From Streptomyces atriruber (lineage in GTDB: Bacteria; Actinomycetota; Actinomycetes; Streptomycetales; Streptomycetaceae), in the NCBI RefSeq assembly GCF_001418325.1, contig NZ_LIPN01000359.1, positions 1 to 33,206 on the forward strand: a DNA stretch of 33,206 nucleotides, given 5' to 3'. The notes under the pieces are model-generated. The model did not search any database and was not told the DNA's origin. It saw nothing but the letters and a program-made list of their open reading frames with translations. How positions within the stretch are numbered: position 1 is the first letter of the stretch; every line of letters starts with the position of its first letter. The position numbers and the translations under genes are program-made. Positions 15,071 to 22,924 of this stretch are shown one piece after another.

Positions 15071-16010
15071 AGTGCACCCACCTCTTCTGGATCCGGAACT
15101 GGAGGTACGTCAGGGCCGCGATGACCAGCATCAGCAGGAAGGCGAGGGCGGCCGCGGCGCCCTGGGCGTTCTCGATGAAGGCCCATTTGTAGAAGAGGCC
15201 GACGACGGACTGCGTATCGCCGATCGCGGGATTCTTCTCGGCCATCATGATGTAGATCAGGTCGAAGGTCTGCAGGGAATTGATCATGCAGATGACGGAG
15301 GCGAAGAAGATGGTCGGGCTGAGCAGCGGAAGCGTGATGGTGAAGAACCGGCGCAGCGGTCCTGCCCCGTCGAGTTCCGCGGCCTCGTAGTAGTCCTGCG
15401 GAATTCCTTTGACGCCGGCCAGGAAGATGACCAGGTAGTAGCCGGTGGTCGACCAGACCATCACCGTGCCGATCGCGTAGACGGCGGTGGACGGGTCGGA
15501 GACCCAGTAGTTGCGGTCGATGCCGAACCAGCTCAGCATTTCGTTGAGAAGCCCGAAGTCGCCGTTGTAGAGCCAGTTCCAGACGAGTCCGACGGCGACG
15601 GGCAGCGTCACGAACGGCAGGAAGTACAGGGCGCGGTAGATGGAGACGCCGCGCAGTCCTCGCCGGTTCAGGAGGGACGCGACGACGATGGCGATCGGCA
15701 GCGCGGCGAGCCCGATGACGCTGTATATCAGGGTGTTGCCGAGCGCCTGCCAGACGGTGACGTCCTTGACGACGCGCAGGTAGTTGTCGGCGCCCGTGAA
15801 GGTGTGGCCGCCGAACGCACCGAATTCGGTGAAGCTGAAGTAGAAGGTCTGCAGCAGCGGCCAGAAGTAGAAGACGGCGAAGCCGAGACCGAGCGGCGCG
15901 ATGAACCAGTAGGCGACCCGCTGGTTGCGGGCCCCCGGGCGTGCGCCGGACGCGGAGGCGGGGCTGCGACCGGCCGCCTTCGCGGCGGCCGTCGCGGGAA
16001 AGACACTCAT
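15063..16010 (-). CDS. Carbohydrate ABC transporter permease, MalF type
   Basis: A 315-residue permease partner of the MalG-type protein. The Ala/Ser-rich N-terminus precedes the first span (VAYWFIAPLGLGFAVFYFWPLLQTFYFSF), a typical family opening, then further spans and the ATPase-docking loop YYEAAELDGAGPLRRFFTITLPLLSPT. It ends TYLQFRIQKRWVHYA, the usual MalF-like ending. ATG 16010 overlaps the stop of the binding-protein gene by four bases (ATGA), so translation is coupled. A longer open frame upstream, up to 17,789, only shadows the binding-protein and ROK genes. Together with neighbours it imports an unidentified sugar. Confidence 0.93.
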   Translation of the reverse strand: MSVFPATAAAKAAGRSPASASGARPGARNQRVAYWFIAPLGLGFAVFYFWPLLQTFYFSFTEFGAFGGHTFTGADNYLRVVKDVTVWQALGNTLIYSVIGLAALPIAIVVASLLNRRGLRGVSIYRALYFLPFVTLPVAVGLVWNWLYNGDFGLLNEMLSWFGIDRNYWVSDPSTAVYAIGTVMVWSTTGYYLVIFLAGVKGIPQDYYEAAELDGAGPLRRFFTITLPLLSPTIFFASVICMINSLQTFDLIYIMMAEKNPAIGDTQSVVGLFYKWAFIENAQGAAAALAFLLMLVIAALTYLQFRIQKRWVHYA

Positions 16011-17263
16011 GAGTCGCGTTCCTCCTTCAGGGCCCGGTCCATCTGCTCGCCCAGCGTGCGGGCGGCGCTCTCGATGCCGCCCTTGCCGCTGAACGCGGCG
16101 CCGAGCAGCGGGTACTGGAAGTTCTCCCAGACCGCGGTGTTCTTGGAGCTCGGATAGGGAACCGCGTACTTCTCCATCTCGATGAAGTGCTTGAGGTCGA
16201 ATTCGGGCATCGACTTGATCCAGGCGTCCTGTGTCCCTCGGTACGAGGAGATGGTGACGCCCGCCTCGGCCTGGATCTCGGCGGCCTCCCGGCCCGCCAT
16301 GAAGTGCACGAACTTCCAGGCGGCCGCCTTCTTGTCGCTCTTGGCGGAGATGACGTTCGCGAGGCCGTGGATGATGGTGGCCCTGCGCCGCCCCTTGGGC
16401 AGGACGGCGATGCCGCCGTGGTCCTTGAGCGCCGGTACGGCGTACATCTGCCCGGCCATCGCGGAGAGGTCGTAGTTCATGGCGACCTTCTCCGACCAGT
16501 AGCGCACGCGCCCGATGGACTCGACCATCGCGCTCTGCGGGGGCGACCAGCCCCGGTCGACCATGTCGGTCAGGAAGCGCAGCCCGTCGATGGAGCGTTC
16601 GTCGCCGAAGCCCGAGCGACCGTCCTCCAGGACGTAGCCGTCGGCCCCGCAGATGGTCGGATAGAACTTCATCTGCCGGTCCATCTCGGCGGCGAAGCCG
16701 TGCACGCGCCGCCGGGGGTCGGTGAGTTCGGCGGCGGCGTCGCGCACGTCGTCCCAGGTCCAGGTCTCGTCCGGGTACTTGATGCCCGCCTTGTCGAAGA
16801 GCCGCTTGTTGTACCAGAGGCCGATGGTGTCGAAGTCCTTCGGCAGGCCGTACTGCGTGCCCCGGTAGGCGTAGAGCTTCACCAGGGCGTCCGGGTGGCG
16901 GTCCACGGGGGTGGCGTCGGCCTTGACGTGCCCGGAGAGCGGTTCGAGGACGCCGTTGGCCGCGTACAGCTGGAAGTTGACGGCGTTCATCCAGAACACA
17001 TCGGGTGCCGTGCCACCGCGCATCGACGTCTTGAGCGTGGTCCAGTAGCTCGCCCAGGGCGTCAGCTGGATCCGCACGGAGATGCCCGGATTCCGCTCCT
17101 CGAACAAGGCGATGATCTTCTCCATGCCCGGCACCTGCGCCGGATCCCACATCCCGTACGAGAGCGTGGTCCTGCCACCGCTGTCCGTGCCGCCGCCCCC
17201 TGAGGAGCAGGCGGCGAGCAAGGGGGCCGCCAACGCCCCGCCGAGCAGAGTCCTTCTGCGCAT
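16007..17263 (-). CDS. Sugar ABC transporter substrate-binding lipoprotein
   Basis: A 418-residue extracellular solute-binding protein, family 1. The N-terminus MRRRTLLGGALAAPLLAACSSGGGG has a lipobox (LAAC) and an Arg-rich start resembling a Tat lipoprotein signal. The mature part shows the family's LSYGMWDPAQVPGMEKIIALFEERNPGISVRIQLTPWASYWTTLKTSMRGGTAPDVFWMN, then YDLPKDFD-like (YGLPKDFDTIGLWYNKRLFDKAGIKYPDETWTWDD), the classic sugar-binder block, and KKAAAWKFVHFMAG near the C-terminus. ATG 17263 is preceded by AAGG and a GGGAGG further up; the frame extends to 17302 but the signal peptide marks the true start. It follows the ROK gene by 66 bases. The ligand is not readable, though the flanking dehydrogenases suggest a sugar or cyclitol. 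Confidence 0.93.
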   Translation of the reverse strand: MRRRTLLGGALAAPLLAACSSGGGGTDSGGRTTLSYGMWDPAQVPGMEKIIALFEERNPGISVRIQLTPWASYWTTLKTSMRGGTAPDVFWMNAVNFQLYAANGVLEPLSGHVKADATPVDRHPDALVKLYAYRGTQYGLPKDFDTIGLWYNKRLFDKAGIKYPDETWTWDDVRDAAAELTDPRRRVHGFAAEMDRQMKFYPTICGADGYVLEDGRSGFGDERSIDGLRFLTDMVDRGWSPPQSAMVESIGRVRYWSEKVAMNYDLSAMAGQMYAVPALKDHGGIAVLPKGRRRATIIHGLANVISAKSDKKAAAWKFVHFMAGREAAEIQAEAGVTISSYRGTQDAWIKSMPEFDLKHFIEMEKYAVPYPSSKNTAVWENFQYPLLGAAFSGKGGIESAARTLGEQMDRALKEERDS

Positions 17264-17329
17264 GTGCGCCTTCGCCTCCCGATGAGTCGTCGGACGCCCC
17301 ACGGCCCACCCGCGCGGGGCGGGCGGCCG

Positions 17330-18463
17330 CTACGACGCCTTGTCCGCGAGCAGGTCCTCCTCCACCCGGTCGAGCGCCTTGCGCACGGCGCCGATGGCCA
17401 CGCCCCGTTCGCCGAGCGTGCTCAGCGCGATGCGCGGGACGTGCAGGGTCATGGGGTGCAGCCGCTCCTGGAGCAGCGGCACGAGGTGGCGGCCGACGGG
17501 GGTCGCCCCGCCGGTCAGCACGATCAGTTCCGGGTCGACGGCGAGCGAGAGCGCCGCGATGCCGGGGGCGAGACGGTCGGCGAAGTCCGCGACGGCGGCC
17601 AGCGCCCGTGGCTCCGCGGTGTCCGCCGCACGGGCGAGCGCGGCCACTTCGGACTCGCCGTCGCGCCGCGCGCCCGACCACTGCAGGGCTTCCTGGGCGG
17701 TGCTCATGCCGAGCAGGGGCAGCATGCCAAGTTCGCCCGCCCCGCCGCGCCTGCCCCGGTGCAGCCGCCCGCCGATGGTGAGGCTGCACGAGACACGGTG
17801 TCCGGTGAGTACGCAGACGACGTCACCGGCGAGGGTGGCCGCGCCCTGCCAGCGCTCGGCGAGGATCGCGAGGTTCACGTCGTTCTCGACGAGCGTGAGG
17901 CCCGGCTCGCCGTCCTGGAGCAGCCGTCCGAGGTCGACGCCGGACCACTCGGGCACCACCACGGAAGTGACCACTCCGCCCGTGTCCACCACGCCGGGCA
18001 CGCCCACGCAGCGGGCGAGGACGGCGGCGCGGCGCGGGGCGTGGGTGTCCAGGAAGGCCTCCGCGCCGTGGCGCAGCAGGTCGAGGCGGGCGCTGCCGCC
18101 GAGCTCCGGGTCGATGGCGCGGCGCTGGACGGCCAGCACGGTGCCGCCGAGGTCGGCGAGGAGCAGCACCATTTTGTGGAGCCCTATGTCGGCGCCGAGC
18201 ACGTATCCGGCTTCGGTGCGGAAGCGGAAGCGGCGTGCGGGGCGGCCCGGCGGGCGCTCGCCCGACTCCTCCGCGGACTCGCCGACGAGTCCCCGTTCGG
18301 CCAGCTCCTCGACGGCCGCTTCCACGGTGGGCCGGGACAGGCCGGTGCTCGCGGCGAGTTCGGCGAGGGTGCGTGGGCTGCGGCGGTGCAGGGCGCGCAG
18401 CACGACGGTGGTGTTCAGCCGCCGCAGGGCGTTCAGATCGTGCCCCCGTGCCCCGTTTCGCAT
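17330..18463 (-). CDS. ROK-family transcriptional regulator
   Basis: A 377-residue regulator with an N-terminal winged helix (LAELAASTGLSRPTVEAAVEELAERGLV) and a C-terminal ROK sugar-kinase-like domain (GYVLGADIGLHKMVLLLADLGG, VGVPGVVDTGG, LVENDVNLAILAERW, ELIVLTGGATPVG). It probably senses the imported sugar and controls the operon it heads, being transcribed toward the binding-protein gene. The zinc-binding CxCGxxGC cluster found in many ROK proteins is missing: after GGAGELGMLP the text goes to LLGMSTAQEALQWSG without cysteines. ROK repressors lacking it exist, but it may change how the sugar signal is transmitted. ATG 18463 is the first plausible start; a perfect inverted repeat lies 28-48 bases upstream of it. 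Confidence 0.9.
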   Translation of the reverse strand: MRNGARGHDLNALRRLNTTVVLRALHRRSPRTLAELAASTGLSRPTVEAAVEELAERGLVGESAEESGERPPGRPARRFRFRTEAGYVLGADIGLHKMVLLLADLGGTVLAVQRRAIDPELGGSARLDLLRHGAEAFLDTHAPRRAAVLARCVGVPGVVDTGGVVTSVVVPEWSGVDLGRLLQDGEPGLTLVENDVNLAILAERWQGAATLAGDVVCVLTGHRVSCSLTIGGRLHRGRRGGAGELGMLPLLGMSTAQEALQWSGARRDGESEVAALARAADTAEPRALAAVADFADRLAPGIAALSLAVDPELIVLTGGATPVGRHLVPLLQERLHPMTLHVPRIALSTLGERGVAIGAVRKALDRVEEDLLADKAS

Positions 18464-18888
18464 CAGTCCTCGTTCCGAATCCGCGCGAGGGCAGCCCAGT
18501 TGACGGGCTGCGATGTCCGGCCCCCCGCGGAATTAGAGAGGAGACTTGCATAACCGAAGCGGTCGGGGAACCCCTCCGGCAACGGTCGGTCGAAGTGTGT
18601 TTCGCCCGTGCGGACCGGGGCGGGGCGGCGCAGGCGTGCGGATGCCATCGGGCGGACGTACGAGGGCGGATGGACGGACGTGACCGGTTCGTGAAGATCC
18701 AGGTGGGGGTACGCGCGCCTGCTGTGTCCGGATGGGGCAGGATGACGTCCGCGCCGGGTGGAGCTCTCGCACGGAGCTCCCGCCCCGGCGTGACCGCACT
18801 CCCCGGAATCGAGCAGGTATCACAAGGTGACGACACATCACATACGCCGCGTTAAGGCGCTTTCTCCCCGTACGACGGGAGCGAACTG
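18464..18888. other. Divergent intergenic region between ROK and MscS genes
   Basis: A 425-bp gap with no convincing gene. It must hold promoters for the leftward sugar operon and the rightward channel. I see three inverted repeats: GCAGCCC/GGGCTGC at 18491-18511, GGGGAACCCC at 18565-18574, and GGAGCTC/GAGCTCC at 18760-18780 with a seven-base loop. The stretch 18,520-18,560 is AT-richer than its surroundings (AATTAGAG, TTGCATAACC) and may contain the sugar-operon promoter. No riboswitch family could be assigned. Confidence 0.5.
18491..18511. promoter_or_regulatory. Inverted repeat upstream of the ROK gene
   Basis: GCAGCCC (18491-18497) and GGGCTGC (18505-18511) are perfectly complementary across seven bases (AGTTGAC). 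The site lies 28-48 bases upstream of ATG 18463, where an autoregulatory operator or a 5' leader hairpin would be expected. Direct observation of symmetry; role inferred. Confidence 0.4.
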
Positions 18889-19980
18889 ATGACCCGTGCG
18901 CTCACACTGCACGACTGGATCACGGCCGGGATCGCGGTGGCCGCCGGCGTCGTGGCCGGGCTGCTGCTCCGCGCGCTGCTGCGGTGGCTGGGCGAGCGGG
19001 CGAGCCGGACCCGGTGGAGCGGCGACGACATCATCGTCGACGCCCTGCGCACCCTCGTCCCCTGCGCGGCCATCACCGCCGGAATCGCCGCCGCGGCGGG
19101 CGCGCTGCCCCTCGCGCCGCGCACCGGGCGCAACGTGACCATGACGCTCACCGCGCTGCTCATCGTGGCGGGCACGCTGACGGCGGCCCGGATCGTCACC
19201 GGCCTGGTCAGATCCCTGGCGCAGTCCCGCTCCGGGGTGGCCGGGTCGGCCACCATCTTCGTGAACATCACCCGGGTCGTCGTGCTCGCGATGGGCTTCC
19301 TCGTCGTCCTGCAGACCCTCGGCATCTCCATTGCGCCGCTGCTCACCGCGCTCGGCGTCGGCGGTCTCGCGGTCGCCCTCGCCCTGCAGGACACCCTCGC
19401 CAACCTCTTCGCGGGCGTGCACATCCTCGCGGCGAAGACCGTGCAGCCGGGCGACTACATCCAGCTCAGCAGTGGAGAGGAGGGCTACGTCGTCGACATC
19501 AACTGGCGCAACACCACGGTGCGTCAGCTCTCCAACAACCTCGTCATCATCCCCAACGCCAAGCTGGCGAGCACCAACATGACCAACTACAGCCGCCCCG
19601 AGCAGGAGCTGTCGATCATGGTGCAGGCCGGAGTGAGCTACGACAGCGACCTGGAGCAGGTCGAGAGGGTCACGATCGAGGTCGTGGACGAGGTGATGAC
19701 CGACATCACCGGCGCGGTGCCCGACCACGAGGCCGCCATCCGCTTCCACACCTTCGGCGACTCGCGGATCAGCTTCACGGTGATCCTCGGCGTCGGGGAG
19801 TTCAGCGACCAGTACCGCATCAAGCACGAGTTCATCAAGCGCCTGCACCAGCGCTACCGCGCGGAGGGCATCCGGGTGCCCGCCCCGGCGCGCACGGTGA
19901 CCGTCCAGCAGGGCGAGCTGCCGCCGCCGCTCGGCATCCCCCACCAGCGGGACGCGTCGGTCTCCTCGCAGCTCCAGTGA
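18889..19980 (+). CDS. MscS-family small-conductance mechanosensitive channel
   Basis: A 363-residue membrane channel that opens under hypo-osmotic tension to release solutes. There are about four to five hydrophobic segments; the last, VGGLAVALALQDTLANLFAGVHILAAKTVQPGDYIQL, is the pore-lining TM3 with alternating Gly/Ala packing plus the start of the beta domain, the hallmark of the family. Downstream comes NTTVRQLSNNLVIIPNAKLASTNMTNYS, the conserved MscS beta domain, then an alpha/beta C-terminal domain and a Pro-rich end. ATG 18889 has GGGAG about eight bases upstream. The metal exporter gene follows after 80 bases in the same direction. No cyclic-nucleotide or other extra sensor domain is present. 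Confidence 0.93.
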   Translation: MTRALTLHDWITAGIAVAAGVVAGLLLRALLRWLGERASRTRWSGDDIIVDALRTLVPCAAITAGIAAAAGALPLAPRTGRNVTMTLTALLIVAGTLTAARIVTGLVRSLAQSRSGVAGSATIFVNITRVVVLAMGFLVVLQTLGISIAPLLTALGVGGLAVALALQDTLANLFAGVHILAAKTVQPGDYIQLSSGEEGYVVDINWRNTTVRQLSNNLVIIPNAKLASTNMTNYSRPEQELSIMVQAGVSYDSDLEQVERVTIEVVDEVMTDITGAVPDHEAAIRFHTFGDSRISFTVILGVGEFSDQYRIKHEFIKRLHQRYRAEGIRVPAPARTVTVQQGELPPPLGIPHQRDASVSSQLQ

Positions 19981-20060
19981 CCGGTGCGCGCGGGGCCTAC
20001 TGAGCCGAGTGGCCGACAGCTCGGTGGCGGCGCCCCGGGCCCCGTGTTCCACTCACGGGC

Positions 20061-20987
20061 ATGGGGCACGACCACGGTCCGTCCGCGGCGACGACGGGCG
20101 GCACGCTCAGCGGCACGTACCGCAACCGGCTGCTGTGGACCATCGGCATCAGCGCCTCGATCACCGTCATCCAGGTGGTCGGTGCCCTGCTGTCCGGCAG
20201 CCTCGCGCTGCTCGCCGACGCCGCGCACAGCCTGACCGACGCGGTCGGCGTCTCCCTCGCGCTCGGCGCCGTCACCCTCGCCCAGCGCGCACCGACACCG
20301 CGGCGCACGTTCGGGTTCTACCGGGTGGAGATCTTCTCCGCGGTCCTGAACGCGGTCCTGCTCGTCGCCATCTTCGTCTGGGTGCTGTGGTCGGCGATCG
20401 GCCGGTTCAGCGAGCCGGTGGAGGTCAAGGGCGGCCTGATGTTCGTGGTCGCGGTGGGCGGTCTCCTCGCGAACCTGGTGGGCCTGTGGCTGCTGCGGGA
20501 CGCCAAGGACAAGAGCCTCAATCTGCGCGGCGCGTATCTGGAGGTGCTCGGGGACGCGCTCGGCTCGGTCGCGGTGATCGTGGGCGGCCTGATCATCCTG
20601 CTCACGGGGTGGCAGGCCGCCGACCCCATCGCCTCGATCGTCATCGGCCTGCTGATCGTGCCGCGTGCGTACGGGCTGCTGCGGGACTCCGTGCACGTCC
20701 TGCTGGAGGCGACCCCGCAGGACGTCGACCTCGGCGAGGTGCGGCGGCATCTCCTGGGGGAGCCCGGCGTGGTCGCCGTGCACGATCTGCACGGCTGGAC
20801 CGTCACCTCCGGGATGCCGGTGCTCACCGCGCACGTGGTGGTCACGGACGCGGCGCTCGCGAACGGATACGGGGAGCTCCTGGAACGGCTGCAGCGCTGC
20901 GTGGCGGGCCACTTCGACGTGGCGCACTCCACGCTTCAGCTGGAGCCGGAGGGGCATTTCGAGGAGGGCGGGGCGCTGCACAAGTGA
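20061..20987 (+). CDS. Cation diffusion facilitator (CzcD/ZitB-like) metal exporter
   Basis: A 308-residue inner-membrane metal/proton antiporter exporting a divalent cation such as zinc. A short His-containing N-terminus (MGHDHGPS) precedes six spans and a cytoplasmic ferredoxin-like domain (VVAVHDLHGWTVTSGMPVLTAHVVV). The transport site normally combines HxxxD in TM2 and HxxxD in TM5. TM2 is intact (ADAAHSLTDAVG), but TM5 reads GAYLEVLGDALGSVAVI, with Glu in place of the first His, confirmed in the DNA (GAG). This could alter metal selectivity; from memory similar ExxxD forms occur in other actinomycete members. The cytoplasmic loop is short, without a His-rich stretch. ATG 20061 has only a weak ribosome site (ACGGGC). 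It lies 80 bases after mscS-like and may be co-transcribed. Confidence 0.92.
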   Translation: MGHDHGPSAATTGGTLSGTYRNRLLWTIGISASITVIQVVGALLSGSLALLADAAHSLTDAVGVSLALGAVTLAQRAPTPRRTFGFYRVEIFSAVLNAVLLVAIFVWVLWSAIGRFSEPVEVKGGLMFVVAVGGLLANLVGLWLLRDAKDKSLNLRGAYLEVLGDALGSVAVIVGGLIILLTGWQAADPIASIVIGLLIVPRAYGLLRDSVHVLLEATPQDVDLGEVRRHLLGEPGVVAVHDLHGWTVTSGMPVLTAHVVVTDAALANGYGELLERLQRCVAGHFDVAHSTLQLEPEGHFEEGGALHK

Positions 20988-21050
20988 GCGGGCGGGTGGC
21001 TTCGTCCGACGGGCGCTCCCCAACCACTCGGCACTGCTCGGCCGGTCCTC

Positions 21051-21731
21051 TCAGCCCGGGTGACGCGCTCCGAACGCCGCCGCCACCGCCTCCCGCACCT
21101 CCGCCTCGCCGGGCGCCCCGACGCCCCGCTCGGCGGCCATCTCCGCGAGGGAGGTCATCGCCACGTGGGGCAGCCCGCACGCGGTGAAGCGCGTGAACTC
21201 GTCCAGATCCGACGCGATGTTGAGCGCGAAGCCGTGGCTCGTGACGCCGCCGCGGATGCGCATGCCGATCGACACCAGCTTGTCGTGCCGCGGCGTCCAC
21301 ACGCCGACGAGGCTCTGGGCGCGGGGCGGGGTGTCGCGCCGCACCGCCTCGAAGCCGAGCGAGCCGACCGCGTCGATCAGCCCGTTCTCGACCCAGCGCA
21401 CGATGTCGCCGGGGCCCCGCTCGCGCAGATTCAGGATGAGGTAGCCGACGAGCTGACCGGGCCCGTGGTACGTGGCCTGGCCGCCCCGGTCGACCTCGAC
21501 GAGGGGGACGGGCGAGTCGGCACGCGGCAGTTCGCCGGGCGGGGTGCGGGTGCCGTACGTGATCACGGGCGGGTGCGTGAGGAGGACGAGGCGGTCGCCG
21601 ATCACTCCGGCGCGGCGCTGCTCGACCCAGCCCCGCATCGCCTCCATGGCGTCGAGGTAGGGAACCTCACCCAGATCGACCCGCTCCAGCTCCTGGGCAC
21701 CCACCGCGCCGCCTCCTCGCTCGACCATCAC
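21051..21731 (-). CDS. lipB: Lipoyl(octanoyl) transferase
   Basis: A 226-residue cytoplasmic enzyme of the LipB family, which moves octanoate from acyl-carrier protein to lipoyl domains. Signatures in order: LLTHPPVITYGTRT; VDRGGQATYHGPGQLVGYLILNL (acyl-binding loop); DKLVSIGMRIRGGVTSHGFALNI, containing the Lys and the HGFALN block; and FTACGLPHVAMTSL with the catalytic Cys. The start is GTG 21731 or ATG 21728, both after AAGG. The canonical Streptomyces lipB usually adjoins lipA, which is absent here, and this protein is shorter than what I recall of that enzyme in its central region, so it may be a second, paralogous copy (inference). It is convergent with the metal exporter gene and divides from an unknown gene 65 bases upstream. 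Confidence 0.9.
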   Translation of the reverse strand: MMVERGGGAVGAQELERVDLGEVPYLDAMEAMRGWVEQRRAGVIGDRLVLLTHPPVITYGTRTPPGELPRADSPVPLVEVDRGGQATYHGPGQLVGYLILNLRERGPGDIVRWVENGLIDAVGSLGFEAVRRDTPPRAQSLVGVWTPRHDKLVSIGMRIRGGVTSHGFALNIASDLDEFTRFTACGLPHVAMTSLAEMAAERGVGAPGEAEVREAVAAAFGARHPG

Positions 21732-21796
21732 TCAACCTTGACGCCAACCGGCCCACCTCGACGTACATTCCCCCCGCCCTCACGGCCAACGGCCCC

Positions 21797-22324
21797 TCAC
21801 CCGGCGGGCCTGGCCCGGGGCGGCGGCTCGGTCTGCCCCACCCGCACCCAGCGCATCCGCGGCGGCTGGGCGGCTCCCACGTCCTCGACGAGCTGGTGCC
21901 GCAGCGCACTCGCGCAACGCCGGACCACCGCGGAGGACTCGGCCGAAACGGGGGCGTCCGCAGGCTCCCCCGGCTCTGCCGGGAAGGCGTCGAACAAGGC
22001 GTTCTGGAGCTCCAGGTACAGCGCCTTGGAGTCAGGCGTGAGGTACCTGCCCCCGGCCTCTTCGCCGAAGTACCAGTCGTGGAAGCTCTCGCGGAATCGG
22101 CGCAGGTCGGCGCGCGTGGGTTCCTCGCCGTCGGCCCAATACCGCGGCAGGCACCGTGAGCTGTGGAAGAGGCGCTGGTAGGGCTCTAGGCGTCTGTCGC
22201 GCAGCGTCGCGTCGTAGGAGTGCTCGAACTGCATCAGCATGCTGGACCGCGTGGTCACGTACGTGCTGACGGCACCGAGAAGACCGCCGAGCACCACGCC
22301 GAGCAGACCGATGACCACCGTCAC
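21797..22324 (-). CDS. Hypothetical protein with one N-terminal membrane anchor
   Basis: GTG 22324 is chosen because GGGGGAG lies five bases upstream; the open frame extends to 22702 but that part is Arg/Gly-rich and complements the divergent gene. The 175-residue product has an N-terminal hydrophobic segment VIGLLGVVLGGLLGAVSTYVTTR (signal-anchor-like), then a soluble helical domain (LRDRRLEPYQRLFHSSRCLPRYW, LRRFRESFHDWYFGEEAGGRYLTPDSKALYLELQNALFDAFP) and a Pro-rich end. The middle resembles no family I can name with confidence; helices rich in Arg and aromatic residues are like those of small phage- or plasmid-type membrane proteins in Streptomyces, but this is not diagnostic. The next gene upstream is divergent. 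Confidence 0.65.
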   Translation of the reverse strand: MTVVIGLLGVVLGGLLGAVSTYVTTRSSMLMQFEHSYDATLRDRRLEPYQRLFHSSRCLPRYWADGEEPTRADLRRFRESFHDWYFGEEAGGRYLTPDSKALYLELQNALFDAFPAEPGEPADAPVSAESSAVVRRCASALRHQLVEDVGAAQPPRMRWVRVGQTEPPPRARPAG

Positions 22325-22504
22325 GTCGACTCCCCCGTCCTCTGGACCCAAGAATTGGCGCGCCGAAATCGAGCCGCCACCAGGGAACAGGAAACGCCCC
22401 TCCCAGCGCGTCGCTTCGCGCATATCCCAGGGCCGTTCCCTATGTTGATGCGACGCGGAGCGCACAGCCCGCCCCCAGCTCAACACCTCAACACGGAAGC
22501 CACA

Positions 22505-22900
22505 TTGAAGTCGACGATGAAGCACCTCAAGCACGTCTCGGCCCTCTCCGGAGCCACCGCCCTCCTGGTCCTGTCGACCGTTCCTGCCGCCGCGGCGCCG
22601 ACGCCGCCGGCGCCCGACGCCCCCCGCCCGACGCTCACGGCCAAGGCCTCGGTGAGCAGCGTGCGGGTCGCCGAGGAGTTCCGCATCACCGGCGAGAGCC
22701 ACGACATGCCGACCGGCACGCGCGTCACCCTGCAGCAGAAGCAGGGCGCCCAGTGGGTGTCGCTCCCGGCTTCGGTGAACACCACGCCCCGGGGGACGTA
22801 CAACATGCGGGTGGTGCTGGGTCTGGAGGGCCGCAACGCACTGCGCATGACGGGCGGCGAGGCCATTTCACCCGTCGTGCAGGTGACCGTGCTCCCCTGA
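22505..22900 (+). CDS. Small exported protein, Ig-like fold suspected
   Basis: A 131-residue secreted protein from TTG 22505 (GGAAG five bases upstream); ATG 22517 is the alternative and gives 127 residues. The signal peptide runs MKHLKHVSALSGATALLVLSTVPAAAAP, with a likely cleavage after AAA. The mature 95 residues are beta-rich and free of cysteine: LTAKASVSSVRVAEEFRITGESHDMPTGTRVTLQQKQGAQWVSLPASVNTTPRGTYNMRVVLGLEGRNALRMTGGEAISPVVQVTVLP. The layout (paired beta strands, R-VTLQQ, GTY, G-N-LR) looks like the bacterial Ig-like or surface-repeat domains found in secreted Streptomyces proteins; this is inference from strand pattern. It lies 24 bases upstream of the PLP-enzyme gene in the same direction. 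Confidence 0.75.
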   Translation: MKSTMKHLKHVSALSGATALLVLSTVPAAAAPTPPAPDAPRPTLTAKASVSSVRVAEEFRITGESHDMPTGTRVTLQQKQGAQWVSLPASVNTTPRGTYNMRVVLGLEGRNALRMTGGEAISPVVQVTVLP

Positions 22901-22924
22901 GCGGGCCGCTGGCACTCTTTCCGT

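Noticed and set aside
18560..18580. GGGGAACCCC motif considered as part of a ydaO-type (c-di-AMP) riboswitch
   Set aside because: The later conserved GGGTGAATC-like core and pseudoknot partner are absent, and the downstream gene is a channel with no such known control in this form.
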